This document shows positions 1 through 11,975 of a DNA stretch of 64,000 bases, piece after piece (positions within the stretch are counted from its first letter, which is position 1; every line of letters starts with the position of its first letter). The DNA lies in contig JAANBC010000088.1 of NCBI GenBank assembly GCA_014621405.1, positions 25,403-89,402 of the forward strand, read 5' to 3'. Under the pieces are notes generated by a model. The model saw only the letters and a list, made by a program, of their open reading frames with translations. It searched no databases and was not told where the DNA came from. Position numbers and translations under genes: made by a program. The stretch is from Stylonectria norvegica. Taxonomy: Eukaryota > Ascomycota > Sordariomycetes > Hypocreales > Nectriaceae.

Positions 1-1000
1 AAGGCTCTTGTGGTACAACAGACAAATCGTTGAACTTATCAGTCAGCCATTTGCCGACCTCCTGGTTCCGTTCCTCGACTCCTCGACGGGAAACAATCTC
101 ATTCAAGCTGGGAATTTCATCCGAAGGGCGGTTTTCTGGGTCAAGCCCGGCATGGCCGGTGGAAGGATCCCTCTCCCATCTACCCATCGAGTCTCGAGGA
201 GCGGAAGTAGGAGCTGGTTCGTTGTTCGAAGAGATCAAGTCTCCGGCTGATTGAAAGCCACCACGAACAGTGCTTGGGCTATCCTCGAACGTGCGCTCAA
301 CCGTGTGTATGGGACCGTCACTACCCTTGCCCCAGACGGAGACTGTGACTCGGGGGCTCTGCATCGCAACAGCAACAGGTGCCAAGCCGTCTTCGCTCGA
401 CCGGCAGCTACTACTTTGACTAGGTGTCAACTGAGATGCCTCGGTGACGATTGAGCTCAATTTCGGGGGTTTCTCTAGTTCTCGCGGTGAGATGGAGTCG
501 GATATCTGCTCGGGTATTGATCGTTTGAGGGCTGCCCTCAAATCGCTGCGAGGCGAGGTTGTATGAATGGACGCCGTTTGCTCAGGCGTCAAGGGATAGG
601 CGGCGCCGTCGTCATTGTAGCTTGGCAGATTCCCAGATGAAGGAGCAGCAGCGAAGTATGACTGGTCTAGCCCGACGGTATGGTCTTCAAGAAAGGACGG
701 TGTACCGCCCTCGGCGTTGCTGAAGTCGGCACCGAAGAAAGGATCGTCGTCGAGGTCGCTAATATCGCTGGGCTGATAGTAGCCTGGTGTTGAGCTGGAG
801 CCAGCAGGTGTCTCAAGATAGTTCAAGCTTGGCGACAGTGAGTCACTATCGTGTGTCGACAGGACGGGCGAGAGATGGTTGGAGTCGAGGGAGGTAGTCG
901 ACGGAAGTTGATGGTTGGCAGGCGGGAAGGGATGATGGGCCGAAGGGTTGTGGTCCTTGTCGTGGAGGGCCGCAGGTAGGACGGTAAAGGTCGAAGTCAT
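1..1000 (-). CDS. Ser/Pro-rich protein of unknown function, N-terminal part (runs off left edge)
   Basis: An uninterrupted minus-strand frame begins at an ATG at 1000 and stays open to base 1, giving about 333 residues. The product starts MTSTFTVLPAAL and is rich in Ser, Pro, Thr and acidic residues. It has acidic patches (SDISDLDDDPFF near residue 90), a PLTPEQTASI segment and a KPPKLSSIVTEA segment. No domain, signal peptide or membrane segment is visible in this part. The composition and the long non-coding leader suit a regulatory protein, possibly a transcription factor with its DNA-binding domain beyond the window, but that is inference. No intron is needed in the visible part. Confidence 0.6.
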   Translation of the reverse strand, partial: MTSTFTVLPAALHDKDHNPSAHHPFPPANHQLPSTTSLDSNHLSPVLSTHDSDSLSPSLNYLETPAGSSSTPGYYQPSDISDLDDDPFFGADFSNAEGGTPSFLEDHTVGLDQSYFAAAPSSGNLPSYNDDGAAYPLTPEQTASIHTTSPRSDLRAALKRSIPEQISDSISPRELEKPPKLSSIVTEASQLTPSQSSSCRSSEDGLAPVAVAMQSPRVTVSVWGKGSDGPIHTVERTFEDSPSTVRGGFQSAGDLISSNNEPAPTSAPRDSMGRWERDPSTGHAGLDPENRPSDEIPSLNEIVSRRGVEERNQEVGKWLTDKFNDLSVVPQEP

Positions 1001-3759
1001 GGCTGCGGCACTCGAGGACGGACGGGCCGTATGTACCTATATATGCAGTAGGTGGATCTCAACTGGGTGTGTTCCCGATATCAAGTCACTGGCTAGGGAT
1101 CATGCTCCTGAAGCCGGTGCGGCGCTGTTTAGGTAGGTAGGCGGGTACCTGGAAGTTGGTAGAAGAGATTTTGGGCTGCAGCGGACGTCGCGTCAATGTC
1201 CAGGTTGGGTCCGTCGTCGGTGGACTAGGATATTATGGAACCGGCGTGATGTGTTTGTGTAGACGATGATGTCGCCTCGAGTAGATGGGGAGAAGCGAGG
1301 GGGGAAGGTCTTGCTGGTGTTGGAACGCGGCGTCGCGCGTGGGAGCGGATCAGAGCGCTTAGGGTGTAGGCGGCCCCTGCTAGTTACTAGGAACCCGGCC
1401 GACGACAGGGAGTGTCCAGCCTTGCAAAGAGACGAAAGGAATTGAAGCGACTTGCAGGCTCGTGGCGCGCCGTTGGAAGCGGTCGCGCAGAGAGCAGCAG
1501 GGGCGTAAGAGAGAGAGAAGAGGGTGTCGACTCGAGTCCAGCCCTACCGATAGCAGATTTAACGATGAACAGAGACAAACGCGGAACAACGGATGATCGG
1601 TATTGACAAGCCAGGTGAGGCAATAGCAGAGACGCTGGGTGGGCAAGTAGATGTGGCCGAGGCGAGGGATTGAGGCTCGTTGGAGAGGCGCTTGGTGAGA
1701 GAGATGCAAGAGGTGGGCGGTACAGAGTCGGCCTGGCGGTAGCGACGAGTTGACATGCAGCCTAGTGCAAGCTGCGGCGCTTGCTGCTGAGTGCTGAGAG
1801 CTCAGGACGGACGGGAGAGAGGGGAATCGACCAGGTTGCCAGGGTTCGAGGCGGCAGGCTGTCGGAGAGAACGCACAGCGAACGTGCATTGGCGTCGTTG
1901 GAAGTTGAAGCCGGCTGATGTTGCGGTACTTGAACCGATGCCGGCCCAGGCGCTGAATCAGCGGTACCTCTCTATCGCCGTATCTTCTTCGCAAGGCGTC
2001 CTAGACGGGGCCGAGGCGCATTTCCGTTCAGCCCCGTGGGGCTAGATTGACCCTCGCTCCAGCCCGCGGCGGGAGCAGCCATTCAGAGTCCATTGTCCCT
2101 GTCCTCCCAAGGCATTTTCATATCGAACTACACACCATTCCTGTCGTTCCAAAGCGCCATCGCAGTGCTGTGCTGGCCTGGAGGCTGTACTCAGACAGCA
2201 CAGCGTGGCAGCGCCGGGCGACCCTCCCCATTCCCTCTCACCGAGCCCCCAGACTCATAAGCCATCGGGCTAACAGACGCTTGATATCATCGTGCCCGTA
2301 GGCAGCCCAGATCTGTCTTAGATGCGACATGGACGAGGCATTCTCGAAGTTTGTGTCTGGCTCATTCCACTTGGAACGTCTTCACAATCTGCGCTCTTTC
2401 ACCGCTATCCATATCACTGCCGGGATTAAAAGCGATGACGATGATGAGCCAGCTCGTAATGCTCGTCCAGGTAGGTCACATCGCACAAGACAGGCAGACA
2501 TGTTCCTCCTCGGCGAGGTTATTCCACTTCACCGTGCGGCTGAGACTGGTGTTGAACGACTTGAACTAGCGCAAGTCGGCCTTCGCGTCAGATTACCGGC
2601 ATGTTGATGGTCATGGCCTTGGCCGAGCTTCCGGTTGCGATGGTTTCTAGAAGCCTTCCAGATCAACAATTTCCTCAGGCGGCCCCCTTGGCTTGTTCGA
2701 TGTCATCGAAGAGATAACGACGATGGTCAAGCCGTGCCCACAAGGCTTGTGTGCCTAGTCTAACAGCCACGATCCACATGAGACAAGCGGAGCGTGCCGC
2801 GATGGCCAGGCACAAATCTGCAAAGAGATCAGGAAAATGCCTTGCGATGGAGCAGTTGTGGAGGTCCTTGCGAGACTGCAGATCTAGACATGGTTTTGGC
2901 CGCCCCGTTTCTGTCAAAGTTCAAAGAGACTGGGGGACGATCGGGGATTCGGGCTTTGGGGCCCCAGCTGCAAGGGCTAGAGTCCCTCAAAATCGCTTTG
3001 CATGGCGGCGGGGCATTTGAGACTGGGGATTAAAATAGCCTTACGAATAACGCGCTGCCATGATCCCGCTGTGACATTCCCTAGGCTGTACTACTACGCA
3101 GTAGGTGATCATGGCTAACGGTCATGGCACAAACTTGATTGGACGATGCCTCGAGGTCGACTGAATAGGTTAACGAGTTTGAAGAGCCAGGCAAATTGGG
3201 CTTAGCGATAGAGCAAACTGAGAGTTGGAGATGCCTATCTCAGGATAGCACCGGCCGAATTTCCGCGCGCGCCACCCGCGCGGAGTTCAAACAGACTCGA
3301 ATAGCCGCGTGTATCCGCCGTTTGCTCATAGTTGCTGTGTCGCCGTGGCAGTGTTGTTCATGTAGAAGTAAATTTTGGCGACGTTGGAGAAACGAATGGG
3401 AAATACACGTCAACCTCGTCGCAAGTAACTTTACATTGGGCAAGAGCGTTTTACCTCACCTGCCTCTACACGGAGCTTCCAGACGCTGCCGTCGCACGTG
3501 ACTTATCCCACGGCTGGCCTCATGATGGCACCTTCAGGCGCTAAACCAGAAGAGGATGAATGTATATCTTAACTTCGCAACTCCAACTTGCTTCACTCTG
3601 CTCAAAGTTGACGCTGTCGTCTCGTTGAAGGCTCACTGTTTTGTCTGGGTGATATTGTCGCCCGGGTATGCTATCGTGTCTTTGTACTCAATACTAGTCT
3701 TAGAACGTTGACTCGCGTCTCTGTGTCTCTGTGCGACTTCATTGTTCGTCGCTGCCACC
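1001..3759. other. Long gene-poor stretch: leader/promoter of the left gene and promoter of the DUF202 gene
   Basis: About 2.8 kb lies between the divergent starts at 1000 (minus) and 3760 (plus). Open frames here use non-ATG starts or have an unlikely composition, such as a Cys/Leu/Arg-rich minus frame at 1380-1994. The base composition resembles a long 5' leader, as fungal regulators often have. I see no convincing gene. Confidence 0.5.
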
Positions 3760-4384
3760 ATGTTTCAGGTTTGTCAACGTCTCAGAACCCTTGAGGTCGT
3801 ATACTCGATGCTGATGAACTGTTTGTAGCCGCATCCTGAGGAACATCTACACCTGCGCCTTCATCGGGCCCGGTCTGTCGTGCTCACCCCTCAAGAGTAA
3901 GTTACATCCCCGACTGCACGGCCACACCACGTAGCAGCGTCTGAGTCAGAAAACGGACTGCCGTTCTCGACTCTTCGAGGTGCTCGTGTCTATTCTCCAT
4001 GTCTCTCACTTTAATGATAGAAATTCAATCGGCTTACCATGTCCTATCAGGCTCGTCGAGATCCGCGCCGCCCAACGAACCTTCGAGGGCGCCTACATCC
4101 GCACAGCCCTGGGCCAGTTTTCATTCGCCCTCATCATCCTCAAAGTGTTCACCTCCGAATTCTATGCAATCGGCGCTCTGTTTGCCGTTTATGGCGTTGC
4201 AGTGATGCTCGTCGCCATTTATCGTCGTTACGAGGGCAACCACCAGTTCTTCAGCGCTGCAGCTGCTGACGGAAGTCTCAAGCGCAAGTTTAGAACAAGC
4301 GGGAACAGCGTTGCGTTATTGACGTTGCTCAGCTTGAGTGCGTATATCACGTTGATGGTTTTGACATGGCGGCTTGTATCATAA
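3760..4384 (+). CDS. DUF202 (YidH-like) small integral membrane protein
   Basis: The model joins 3760-3768, 3829-3896 and 4051-4384, giving 136 residues. The first coding exon is only nine bases (Met-Phe-Gln). Introns of 60 and 154 nt have GT-AG ends and restore frame. From residue about 30 the protein shows the DUF202 pattern: an RAAQRTFEGAYIRTALGQF segment followed by hydrophobic helices at about 46-59, 61-82 and 110-133, with charged loops between (AIYRRYEG). Related fungal proteins sit in endomembranes and have no settled function; the domain is also found in vacuolar transporter chaperone proteins. The 3' exon is firm. The tiny first exon is less certain. The gene converges on the regulator ending at 5102. 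Confidence 0.75.
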
Positions 4385-5101
4385 ACGAATTGATAGACAG
4401 CTTGAATAACTGTAATTACTCACGTCATCTGCGTAGGCAGTTGTTGGTGAAGTCTGACACTGATTTCTCCAACCTACAGACCTCGTTTGAGATGTTATTG
4501 ATTGTCAGCTCCCTATATTTTTTAAGCGTCCGGGATTGTCAGACTCAGTTCTGATTGCGAGGCTCTTTACTTGTGAGAAGACAGCGTGTTCGCCTCTCTA
4601 CATCTGCACTGCTTTAGATCTATATGTTTTGAAGACTTCCCGCACTAAAGCTAGTGTTTTGGGATGGACCATATCAACGGGGCAAGTAATGTCACAAGAT
4701 TCAGCTTCATAACCGGGCGCGTCACCAGTTCTGCCTTGCACAGATTTTCCTGTTGCCGTGCTTATCGAGTAACTTACACGAAAGCTTTCCAACGTCTAGC
4801 CCGAGTACTTATTTAGTTGGGGCGTGCGTTATCCATTCAATTCTGTCAACACGATCTTTACGAACGGCTCGGTTTGTCCAGCCACGCGGGCGGAGATGCT
4901 TATTGCTTATTCGTCTGTTCCTGTTCTCGTGGGAGATATCAGTAGTCACATATGTAAGCTGGGTTGGGGGTTCGATGTGAGTTGCCACCGTTGTGTTCTT
5001 CTTTTCTACTATGTGATCTTTGTAGGCCTATATATATCGTCATATGCACGAGAACTGTGGTCGAACGATATCGATTTCTCCATGATCACTATCATGTCTT
5101 T
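4385..5101. other. Convergent 3' intergenic region
   Basis: These 717 bases separate the 3' ends of the DUF202 gene and the internal-zinc-cluster regulator. They hold AT-richer sequence and short frames without coding character. I see no gene. Confidence 0.5.
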
Positions 5102-6566
5102 CTACCATGATGGTTTCCAGGCAGAATCGTTCGTCGGGTGTGATTGACTCCCGTTAATGTTGTGTGCTCTATATCCTCTATTGTCATACATTTCTGGCGG
5201 GAATTGATACTGAATACGGGACAATTGGAGCTGACGCGATGCGTCATCGTTCGGCCGAGATCCTGTTCCAGGATGTGATGGAGGTTCGAGACCCATACCG
5301 GAAGAGTGCCATGGTCCCGACCTAGCAAAGCTCAAGTTCTGCAGTGGTATATGTTCTTCTGACATATTTGATAGTCTTCGGTCATACTGGTGGTTTTGTG
5401 CTATCTGCGGATAGCTTGCGGATTGAAGTCCAGTCAGAGGTTCGTATAACTCCCCTGAATCCCAGCGCAAGGGTGGTGGGAATCTATCCCACCTCGCTTC
5501 CCCTCGATAGCCCCTTACCGTAGCCGTAGATGGAGGCGTCTGAGTGTATGGGGGGATATTGGCGCTGGTTGGGGAGCCTGGCGAGTGCCCGATCCAAGGT
5601 GTGCTTGTTTCTTCGATGTTCGTACTAATTTCATCGCAATCAACCCAGTCCGACGGAGGGTTGTCGGCGAAGCTGTATAATCGATTCGCAGAAGGGTTCG
5701 AGCAATCTTGTACATTTCCTGTTAGTCTTGATGTCGACGTAATGAAGGAATAACTCACAGTTCGACTCAGGTTGGGTTGACTCGGCAGTGCGGGAGTTCT
5801 TCGTGCTTGTAAGAAGTGCCGAACTCGGCACCGGTCGTATCGTTCCCGAATTGAAAGAAGGCCGATCTGGAACCTGCTGCTCTTGGCCGACAGATGCCTC
5901 CGTATTCGAAAATCCCGGGAGCTCCTTAGGTCTAATCTCGGTTTGCGACGAAGACTTTCTTCGCTTGGCAGTTGGCAACGGTGGAGTCTTTTGGTAGAAG
6001 CTGCAGGACTTTCGCATTCGGATACAGCCGACGCAACGGCCCTCAGCATCAGCTTGAGACGGGATACATCTGGTTTTCCGTTGTCGGCAATGTCCTTGGG
6101 AAGTTAGTAGACGACCGATAGCTCGCATACGACCAATGATGAAAAACATACCACAAGCAAGCGGCGTGCGATGGTATCCAAGCTTGTTCCTGCCCTTCCA
6201 TCCTGACGGCGTAGTGCACCGTTGGCCTCTTGGCTCTGGCCGGGGTTGTGAAATCGCTCCTTGTTGTGGTCCAGCGTCTTGTGAAGACAGATACCCTCCA
6301 GAGTCAGGGTTGGTCTGGTTGGTAAGTAGATGGTCTTCAGTGTCTACAGTGTTCGTGGAGCGCGCATGTTGTTGCGGGAGGGTTGTGCTTGGAACATAGC
6401 CAGAGGGCTGCAAGTCCATCTCAAAACCGTTGTCAGGCAATAAGTATTGATATGGATACGACATGTATGCCATATATCCTGGGAAAGACGGATCGTGCGT
6501 ATACGGGTCGCGCACTGCCAAAGATGAATGCTGGAAACTGGCAAGAAGACCAGTAGCGACGGCCAT
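5102..6566 (-). CDS. Zn2Cys6 transcription factor with an internal zinc cluster
   Basis: The model is complement(join(5102-5706, 5759-6094, 6152-6566)), 451 residues, with introns of 52 and 57 nt. The start is ATG GCC at 6566. The zinc cluster lies in the middle of the protein: Cys 138, 141, 148, 159, 162 and 169, spaced C-x2-C-x6-C-x10-C-x2-C-x6-C. The first intron cuts it just after the first Cys (ACG^HC), and splicing is required to form the motif. A basic KRRK patch follows near residue 178. The flanks are Gln/Ser/Pro/Tyr-rich and low in complexity. No fungal-specific middle homology region is visible, so this is a small zinc-cluster protein with unknown targets. It presumably acts in the nucleus. 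Confidence 0.82.
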
Positions 6567-9500
6567 GCAAGAAGACGCACCGCTCTTGGAGGTGAGCGGG
6601 AACCAAAAGTGGTTGAGAAGATTTCAAGGAAGCTACCTAAGTAGGTAGGCAACAATCAACAGCGGGATTCAGTTCGATTTTGCCTGTCTGTCGTGATGTG
6701 GTAGGGGTTGAAGGGTGTGTATTCCCAGAGCCGAGATGGCTTCGTGGAGTATGATAAGTTGGGTTCTCTTTGAACCTTGGGCACCAATGATGCAAATCCA
6801 GAATGATTGGTGTCCCTATAGTGTCCTCCAGACGCAGGTTCTAAGATACGCTGGCGGGCAAAGGAACCCTTTAACCAATGAATGCCGTGGGAAACGCCGT
6901 GTATGTCGTCGAGATTATTGCAATGCCCCAGAATCCTTTTGGGGCGCCCAGTGGCAGAATCCTTTCCGTTTCTGCGCTTTACCACTGGTCAACACAGAGG
7001 TGACAATACTGGTCTTTATTCGGGCGTCTATGGGCTTTCTAGATTTGGATGGGGTAGCTTGAGGCTGTTATAGTAAGGAGGTGGGATTTGGCGCCGACAA
7101 GCATTATGTTGCAGCAACACTTCAGGTTAAAGCGATATGCGTTGGACCTTTCGATTCGGTACCTTGGGAAGATCAACTTTTAGCGCCAGTCCAGGTCAAG
7201 GATCATACACTCTTTGGGAAGCGTAAAATGCCGAAGATGGCTGGCGGCAGCTAAACCCGCGCATGGGGGCGAGATCCGAACGCCTCGATGGGTCGAGCCA
7301 GCATTACCACGATCGTCTCATGTGGATTCCCACGACTCAGTGCTGAAGACTAAGATGAGCTCTGGCGAATGAACGGTATGAGAGTATCAGAGAGGACTAT
7401 CTTGAACGCCACCTAATGAAAAGGGATCCCCCACGGAAGTAGCTGGCTCAAGAGTCCAATGGTACGGGTAATGTACCCATCCCGAGGGGCACTCAGCTTC
7501 CAGGTCTGCGACCCAAGTATTCTTCGTATAATTACGTGTCTTTGGTTTCTTCTGTCGTAATCTTGTATTGCCAAGAAAGCAGGTGCAAGCTTCAGGGTGT
7601 CTTTCGAGCCTCATTGAAACCAGCTTCAGTGCTCACTCAAAAAGCCAGAGCTTCCGATAATACCGTTTCCCGGGTTGAGATGCCAAACACTGCCTCGGGA
7701 GATCAGGCAAGAAGGAGGAGTTGGGAGAATCCCCAACTCATTCTCCCAAGTACTATGTAGCTCAAGTGGCGAGTGGTGACAGTCGAAGCGTTTGCGTCTC
7801 GTCCCCTTCCATTGCTTAGTGAGGATAGGGAAATGTCCAGCGCCACTGGTTGACTGGTTGACGGTGCCATTGAAGAACCGGGAACTGAGTAAAATATAGA
7901 GTAGCAAGCATCTTTGCGTGACGAACCAACAGACCACCTTTGGGAGCGCCACGTCCATGGTAGGTCTCACTTTCTAGCAAGGTTGTAAGACGCCCATAGC
8001 CACTGGCGGTGTAAACCGCTGTGTCTTCAGCAGTAAGTATGGCTTGTTCGAGTAGGCTGAGTTCCGGATTAGCACAGCCGGGGGTATGTTTTGGACACTC
8101 CCAGTGCCATGATGACTATTGGTTAATACGGATTATCATCTGCATTTGAAAGTTACGGGATTGGGCATCCCTCCAAGCGGCATGGATGATATCGGGTGGC
8201 CATCGTTGCTTGGCGCCTCCTGCATGGTGACATTTCGCCCATCTCATCTCATCTCATACCCCCAGGCCCCTAGCTCATGTCTCTAGACTCTTTCTGTTGG
8301 CTAGTAGCAAGGTCGAATCAAGCGTCGAGACGGCCGCATGCACGACTCAGCAGCTTACCAGAAGGGCCCGAGCCCGAGCCCATGTCCCAATCAGGAGTGC
8401 GTGTTTGCAAGTATCGCGTTGACAATGACATGCCAACAATTGTCGTCGTCGTCCATGGGAACTCGGATCCTACATGGCGATAACTCTTCCGTTTCCAGGC
8501 GTACGAGGCCAATTGTATTGGGCAACTCAGCAGACCGTAAGCTTGCTCCTCGCAGTGACCGTTATGTTCGTTGCAAAAACGAGTATTGGAAGCTGGCCGA
8601 GAAGCCTCGTTGTTTGACTCCACAAGATCGTAGATCTCCTGTTGTACCGGGAGAAATAAACAACCCCGGCCGGGTGCGTTGGAACCCGGGCCGAGTCATC
8701 TGCTGCGCTAGCTTAAATCTCTGCAGGCTGTCGGCGCTGTTTTTGCTTCTTCTTCTTCGTCTTATGTCTTTGCACAAAGGACTAGCCATGGACAAACGGA
8801 TACCTGGTATCAATCTCTTTGCTGTGGGGTCGGTGTCCATGCATCTGGTAGGCCCCCAACCCCTCATAAGCTAACTCATCCATTTTAGGGGTCTCGGGGA
8901 GAGACAATGTGGCGGGACAAGGGTAGTTGGCAATCTTGGCGTCGACAACCCTGAAAGAAGTGCGTTATCTGAAGGGGTCCGGCGACGCTATCCTTCTCTT
9001 TGGGAGCGTCAGGGTTACCTTGGACTCTTCAGGGTCACCTTGGACTCTGGAGACCCATGATCACCCAGCGATGTGTTCAGTGTGGGTGGATAGTCCATGC
9101 CCGCGGGCTCGGTGTCGATGTCAACCAACTGTATTCAGTCGTAACGCTCTTTTGGTTCTCTCCACGCTGTAATACAGCTCTGAATACATACATCTCATGT
9201 CTCGAAGATGGCGAGCTTTCGATAGATCAGAGACGTTGAACAGGCCTCGGCTCTAGCTGCCGCAGTTGGCGTGGAATTCGTCATCACCGCCAACTAAGAC
9301 CTAGAAGTCTGCGACTGTTGTCTCTTGCCGCGAGCTTAGACTCGGGCCGCAGATCCATAGTCTTTAGATCCAGTCCTCACTGTCCGGACCTAACGCTCTT
9401 CGGATAGTCTTGCGGGCTTTTTCTTCTGCGGACAGTACAAGTCCATGTTTTCGTGCATGTACAGGTACCTCATATGTGGGTGAAAGATGCATTAGTAGTA

Positions 9501-9931
9501 GTAGGAATGCCCGCGACTGGCGGTTGAGGAAAACGAATAAGAGCGGTGGCATCCAATGTCGATGTTTCCTGCGATGCTGCGATGCTGTGATGCCTTGATG
9601 TCCATACATGCAACTATCGGTTTATTGAACTAGGCATTTAAAGTTGCAAATCACGATGTAGCCGGTAAATACATATGACACATGACAGGGAGGCTTCCGC
9701 GATAATACGAAGTGAATCTTGAACATGTTTCTTACAGGACAATTCCATTATGAACATCCCATAACGGCCATGTATGCATATTATTACACGGCTTGCAAGC
9801 CACAGCTCCGCGGATTTAAGACTGCTTAAAAAAACACAGCTAGCAAAGGCCATCGCAAATTTGAACTCTCTCTGAAGTATGTTAACATTCTCAACCAGCA
9901 AGTCGTTTGCTCCCAGTAGATCCTGAGATTA
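6567..9931. other. Gene-poor 3.4-kb stretch
   Basis: This region separates the upstream side of the internal-zinc-cluster regulator from the 3' end of the sugar transporter. Several frames of 60-178 codons exist on both strands, but none has a domain, a plausible splice structure or coding-like composition. It contains a short (ATCTC)n run near 8240 and an imperfect 20-bp tandem duplication at about 9008-9047. I see no gene, tRNA or transposon. Confidence 0.45.
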
Positions 9932-11856
9932 TCAAGCCTTGACATGCTCTACATGCTCATCCAGTGAAGCCTCCTTTCCCGACTGATGATCTGCCACAAA
10001 TGTAGTGAGCCCAACTTCGGTCCGTGCCTCGTCCATAAGCTGAGAATCACGTTCTCCAGTCTGACTCTTGAAGATGCGATCCATCTCTTCCAGCGAGGTA
10101 TTCTTCGTCTCCGGAAGAAAGAAGTAGACCCAGGCAATGCCGGCGATCAGGAAAACCGAGAAGAAGATGTAGGTACCCCAGGCCCATGCTTGAAACATAG
10201 GCGGCACGAAGAAGGCGATGGCAAAATTGTTGAGCCAGTTACTGAAAGCACCAATAGACACTCCCTTGGCACGGATTGAAAGCGGGCAGATCTCCGAAAT
10301 GAGAGTCCACGAGCAAGGACCCCATGTAGCACCAAATCCAGCGATATAAACCCAGATCAGTGCTGTGACTGGGTTAGCTTCTTGTTATGAGAGTGAAGGA
10401 TTGGAAGAGCGACGACATACCGACGGCAACCCAAGCAGCCCCCATATGACCCGGCCAATCGTGGCGGAACTTGGCGACGATGATTCCAACTGTGATCATG
10501 CTGATAGCCATGACTGTAGAGCCGGTGAAAAGTAAAGGCTTTCGTCCAACTTTGTCGATAACCAACTATCCAGGCAATTAGCATCAGTTGGCGTTCAAAG
10601 CAAAAGTGGAGGATAGCAGCTTACCATAGAGAAGATGGTGCTAATGATGAGGACGATTCCAGTGACACCAGTCGCCAGCAGGGCAATAGTGCCGCTTGTC
10701 AAACCCAGACTGATAAAGATGTTGGACGCATAATAGACAACTATAAACGCATTAGACCACACAGAAGTAGTGAAGATTGGGACAGTTACTCACTGGCATC
10801 AATACCACTCCACTGCTGGAAGAACATGACGAGCCAAGCAAAGCAAACTCTCTTGAAGTTGTCCTTGGTGTTGACGCAGTTCTTGTACTGAATAATCTGC
10901 GTCATGAACACACTCGGCTTCTTTTCGACGTACTGAGGAAATTCTATAGCGAAGATTTTCCTTTCGAAAACGGCCTCGGCCTTGATCTCGAGATATTCGA
11001 TCTGGACCAGGTCGCTCTCGATGGGTAACTTTCGCATCCACGCCAAAGTCTGCTTGGCTTCTTCATCTCTGCCCTGCTTGACGAGCCATCTGGGAGAAAA
11101 GGGCATAAACCACACACCACAAGCGAGCGCCGCTGCGGGTAGACCTTGGATGATGGATGGTAGACGCCACGCCATGTTCGACTGGCCCTCGCTGGTTCCG
11201 CCGATGTAGTTGCTGCCATATCCGACCCAGAAGGAGAGTGCAATGCCCAGAACCGTCGCAAGCTGGTAGAAAGAGACGAGGAATCCACGCATGTGAGGAG
11301 CAGAAAGCTCGGCGTTATAGAGAGGACCGACACCACTGAACAGACCGACTCCGATGCCCGTGAAGAATCGTCCCGCATAGAGCATAGCCGGCGCATGAAA
11401 GGTGGCGCCAACATAGAGATAACTGCCCAGGATAACCCAGCAGCATGCGACAAACATGGTGTACTTCCTCGAGATGATCTCACTCAGGACACCAGCAGCG
11501 ATGGCTCCGAGGATGCCGCCAAGTTGGAGGACTGATGTGAGCCAGCCTGTCGCCGACGAGGACTGTACCACAGTAGGGAAGTTGTCGACGAAGCGAGCCA
11601 TAACAAGGGACTGGCCCAGAACACCCTGCTGGTAACCATATTCGAATCCGCCCAGGCTATAGAATGAAGTTGGATGTTAGTGAAGGTCAGAACGAACAAG
11701 GTACAATTGGGAAGCGTACGAGGCGAAAAATGCGATGAAGATGATCTTAGGGTTCGACTTGATGGATGTCCATAGGCCTGTGTCCTTGACAAAATCGTGT
11801 TGCGTCGGAGGAGCGCCAATGGCCGACTCCTTGGTTTCCATGATTCGGGTGGTCAT
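9932..11856 (-). CDS. MFS sugar transporter (sugar porter family)
   Basis: The model is complement(join(9932-10377, 10421-10565, 10625-10740, 10794-11656, 11720-11856)), 568 residues. Introns are 63, 53, 59 and about 43 nt; the last acceptor could also lie 3 nt upstream, which adds one codon. The first true ATG is at 11856, with A at -3. Sugar-porter signatures appear in order: GGFEYGYQQGVLG in helix 1, GRFFTGIGVGL, the PFSPRWL variant of PESPR, DKVGRKPLL, and PETKNTSLEEMD after helix 12. The protein should import a monosaccharide or related polyol at the plasma membrane by proton symport; the substrate cannot be read from sequence. It leads a block with two regulator genes and two Gfo/Idh oxidoreductases, which suggests import for that pathway. 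Confidence 0.93.
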
Positions 11857-11969
11857 ACTGATGATGACGCAGGAGCGAAGAGTTTTTATTGACAAGATGA
11901 AGTTGCCAACGACGAGAGACTTGAGCCAGGTTCTGTGTCAGATAAATCCAAGGCGGATGAGTCCATGGA

Positions 11970-11975
11970 TTTATA
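11970..11975 (-). promoter_or_regulatory. TATA-like box upstream of the sugar transporter
   Basis: A TATAAA sequence on the minus strand lies about 115 bases upstream of the transporter ATG, at a usual distance for a regulated fungal promoter. Seen in sequence only. Confidence 0.4.

Noticed and set aside
1380..1994. Minus-strand open frame of 204 codons
   Set aside because: The product is Cys/Leu/Arg/Ser-rich without a domain and lies in the probable leader of the left gene; the frame looks accidental.
8338..8874. Plus-strand open frame of 178 codons
   Set aside because: No domain, no splice context and a composition unlike the real genes around it.
11854..11895. Upstream extension of the sugar transporter by 13 codons
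   Set aside because: The extension begins with TTG, not ATG; the ATG at 11856 has A at -3.
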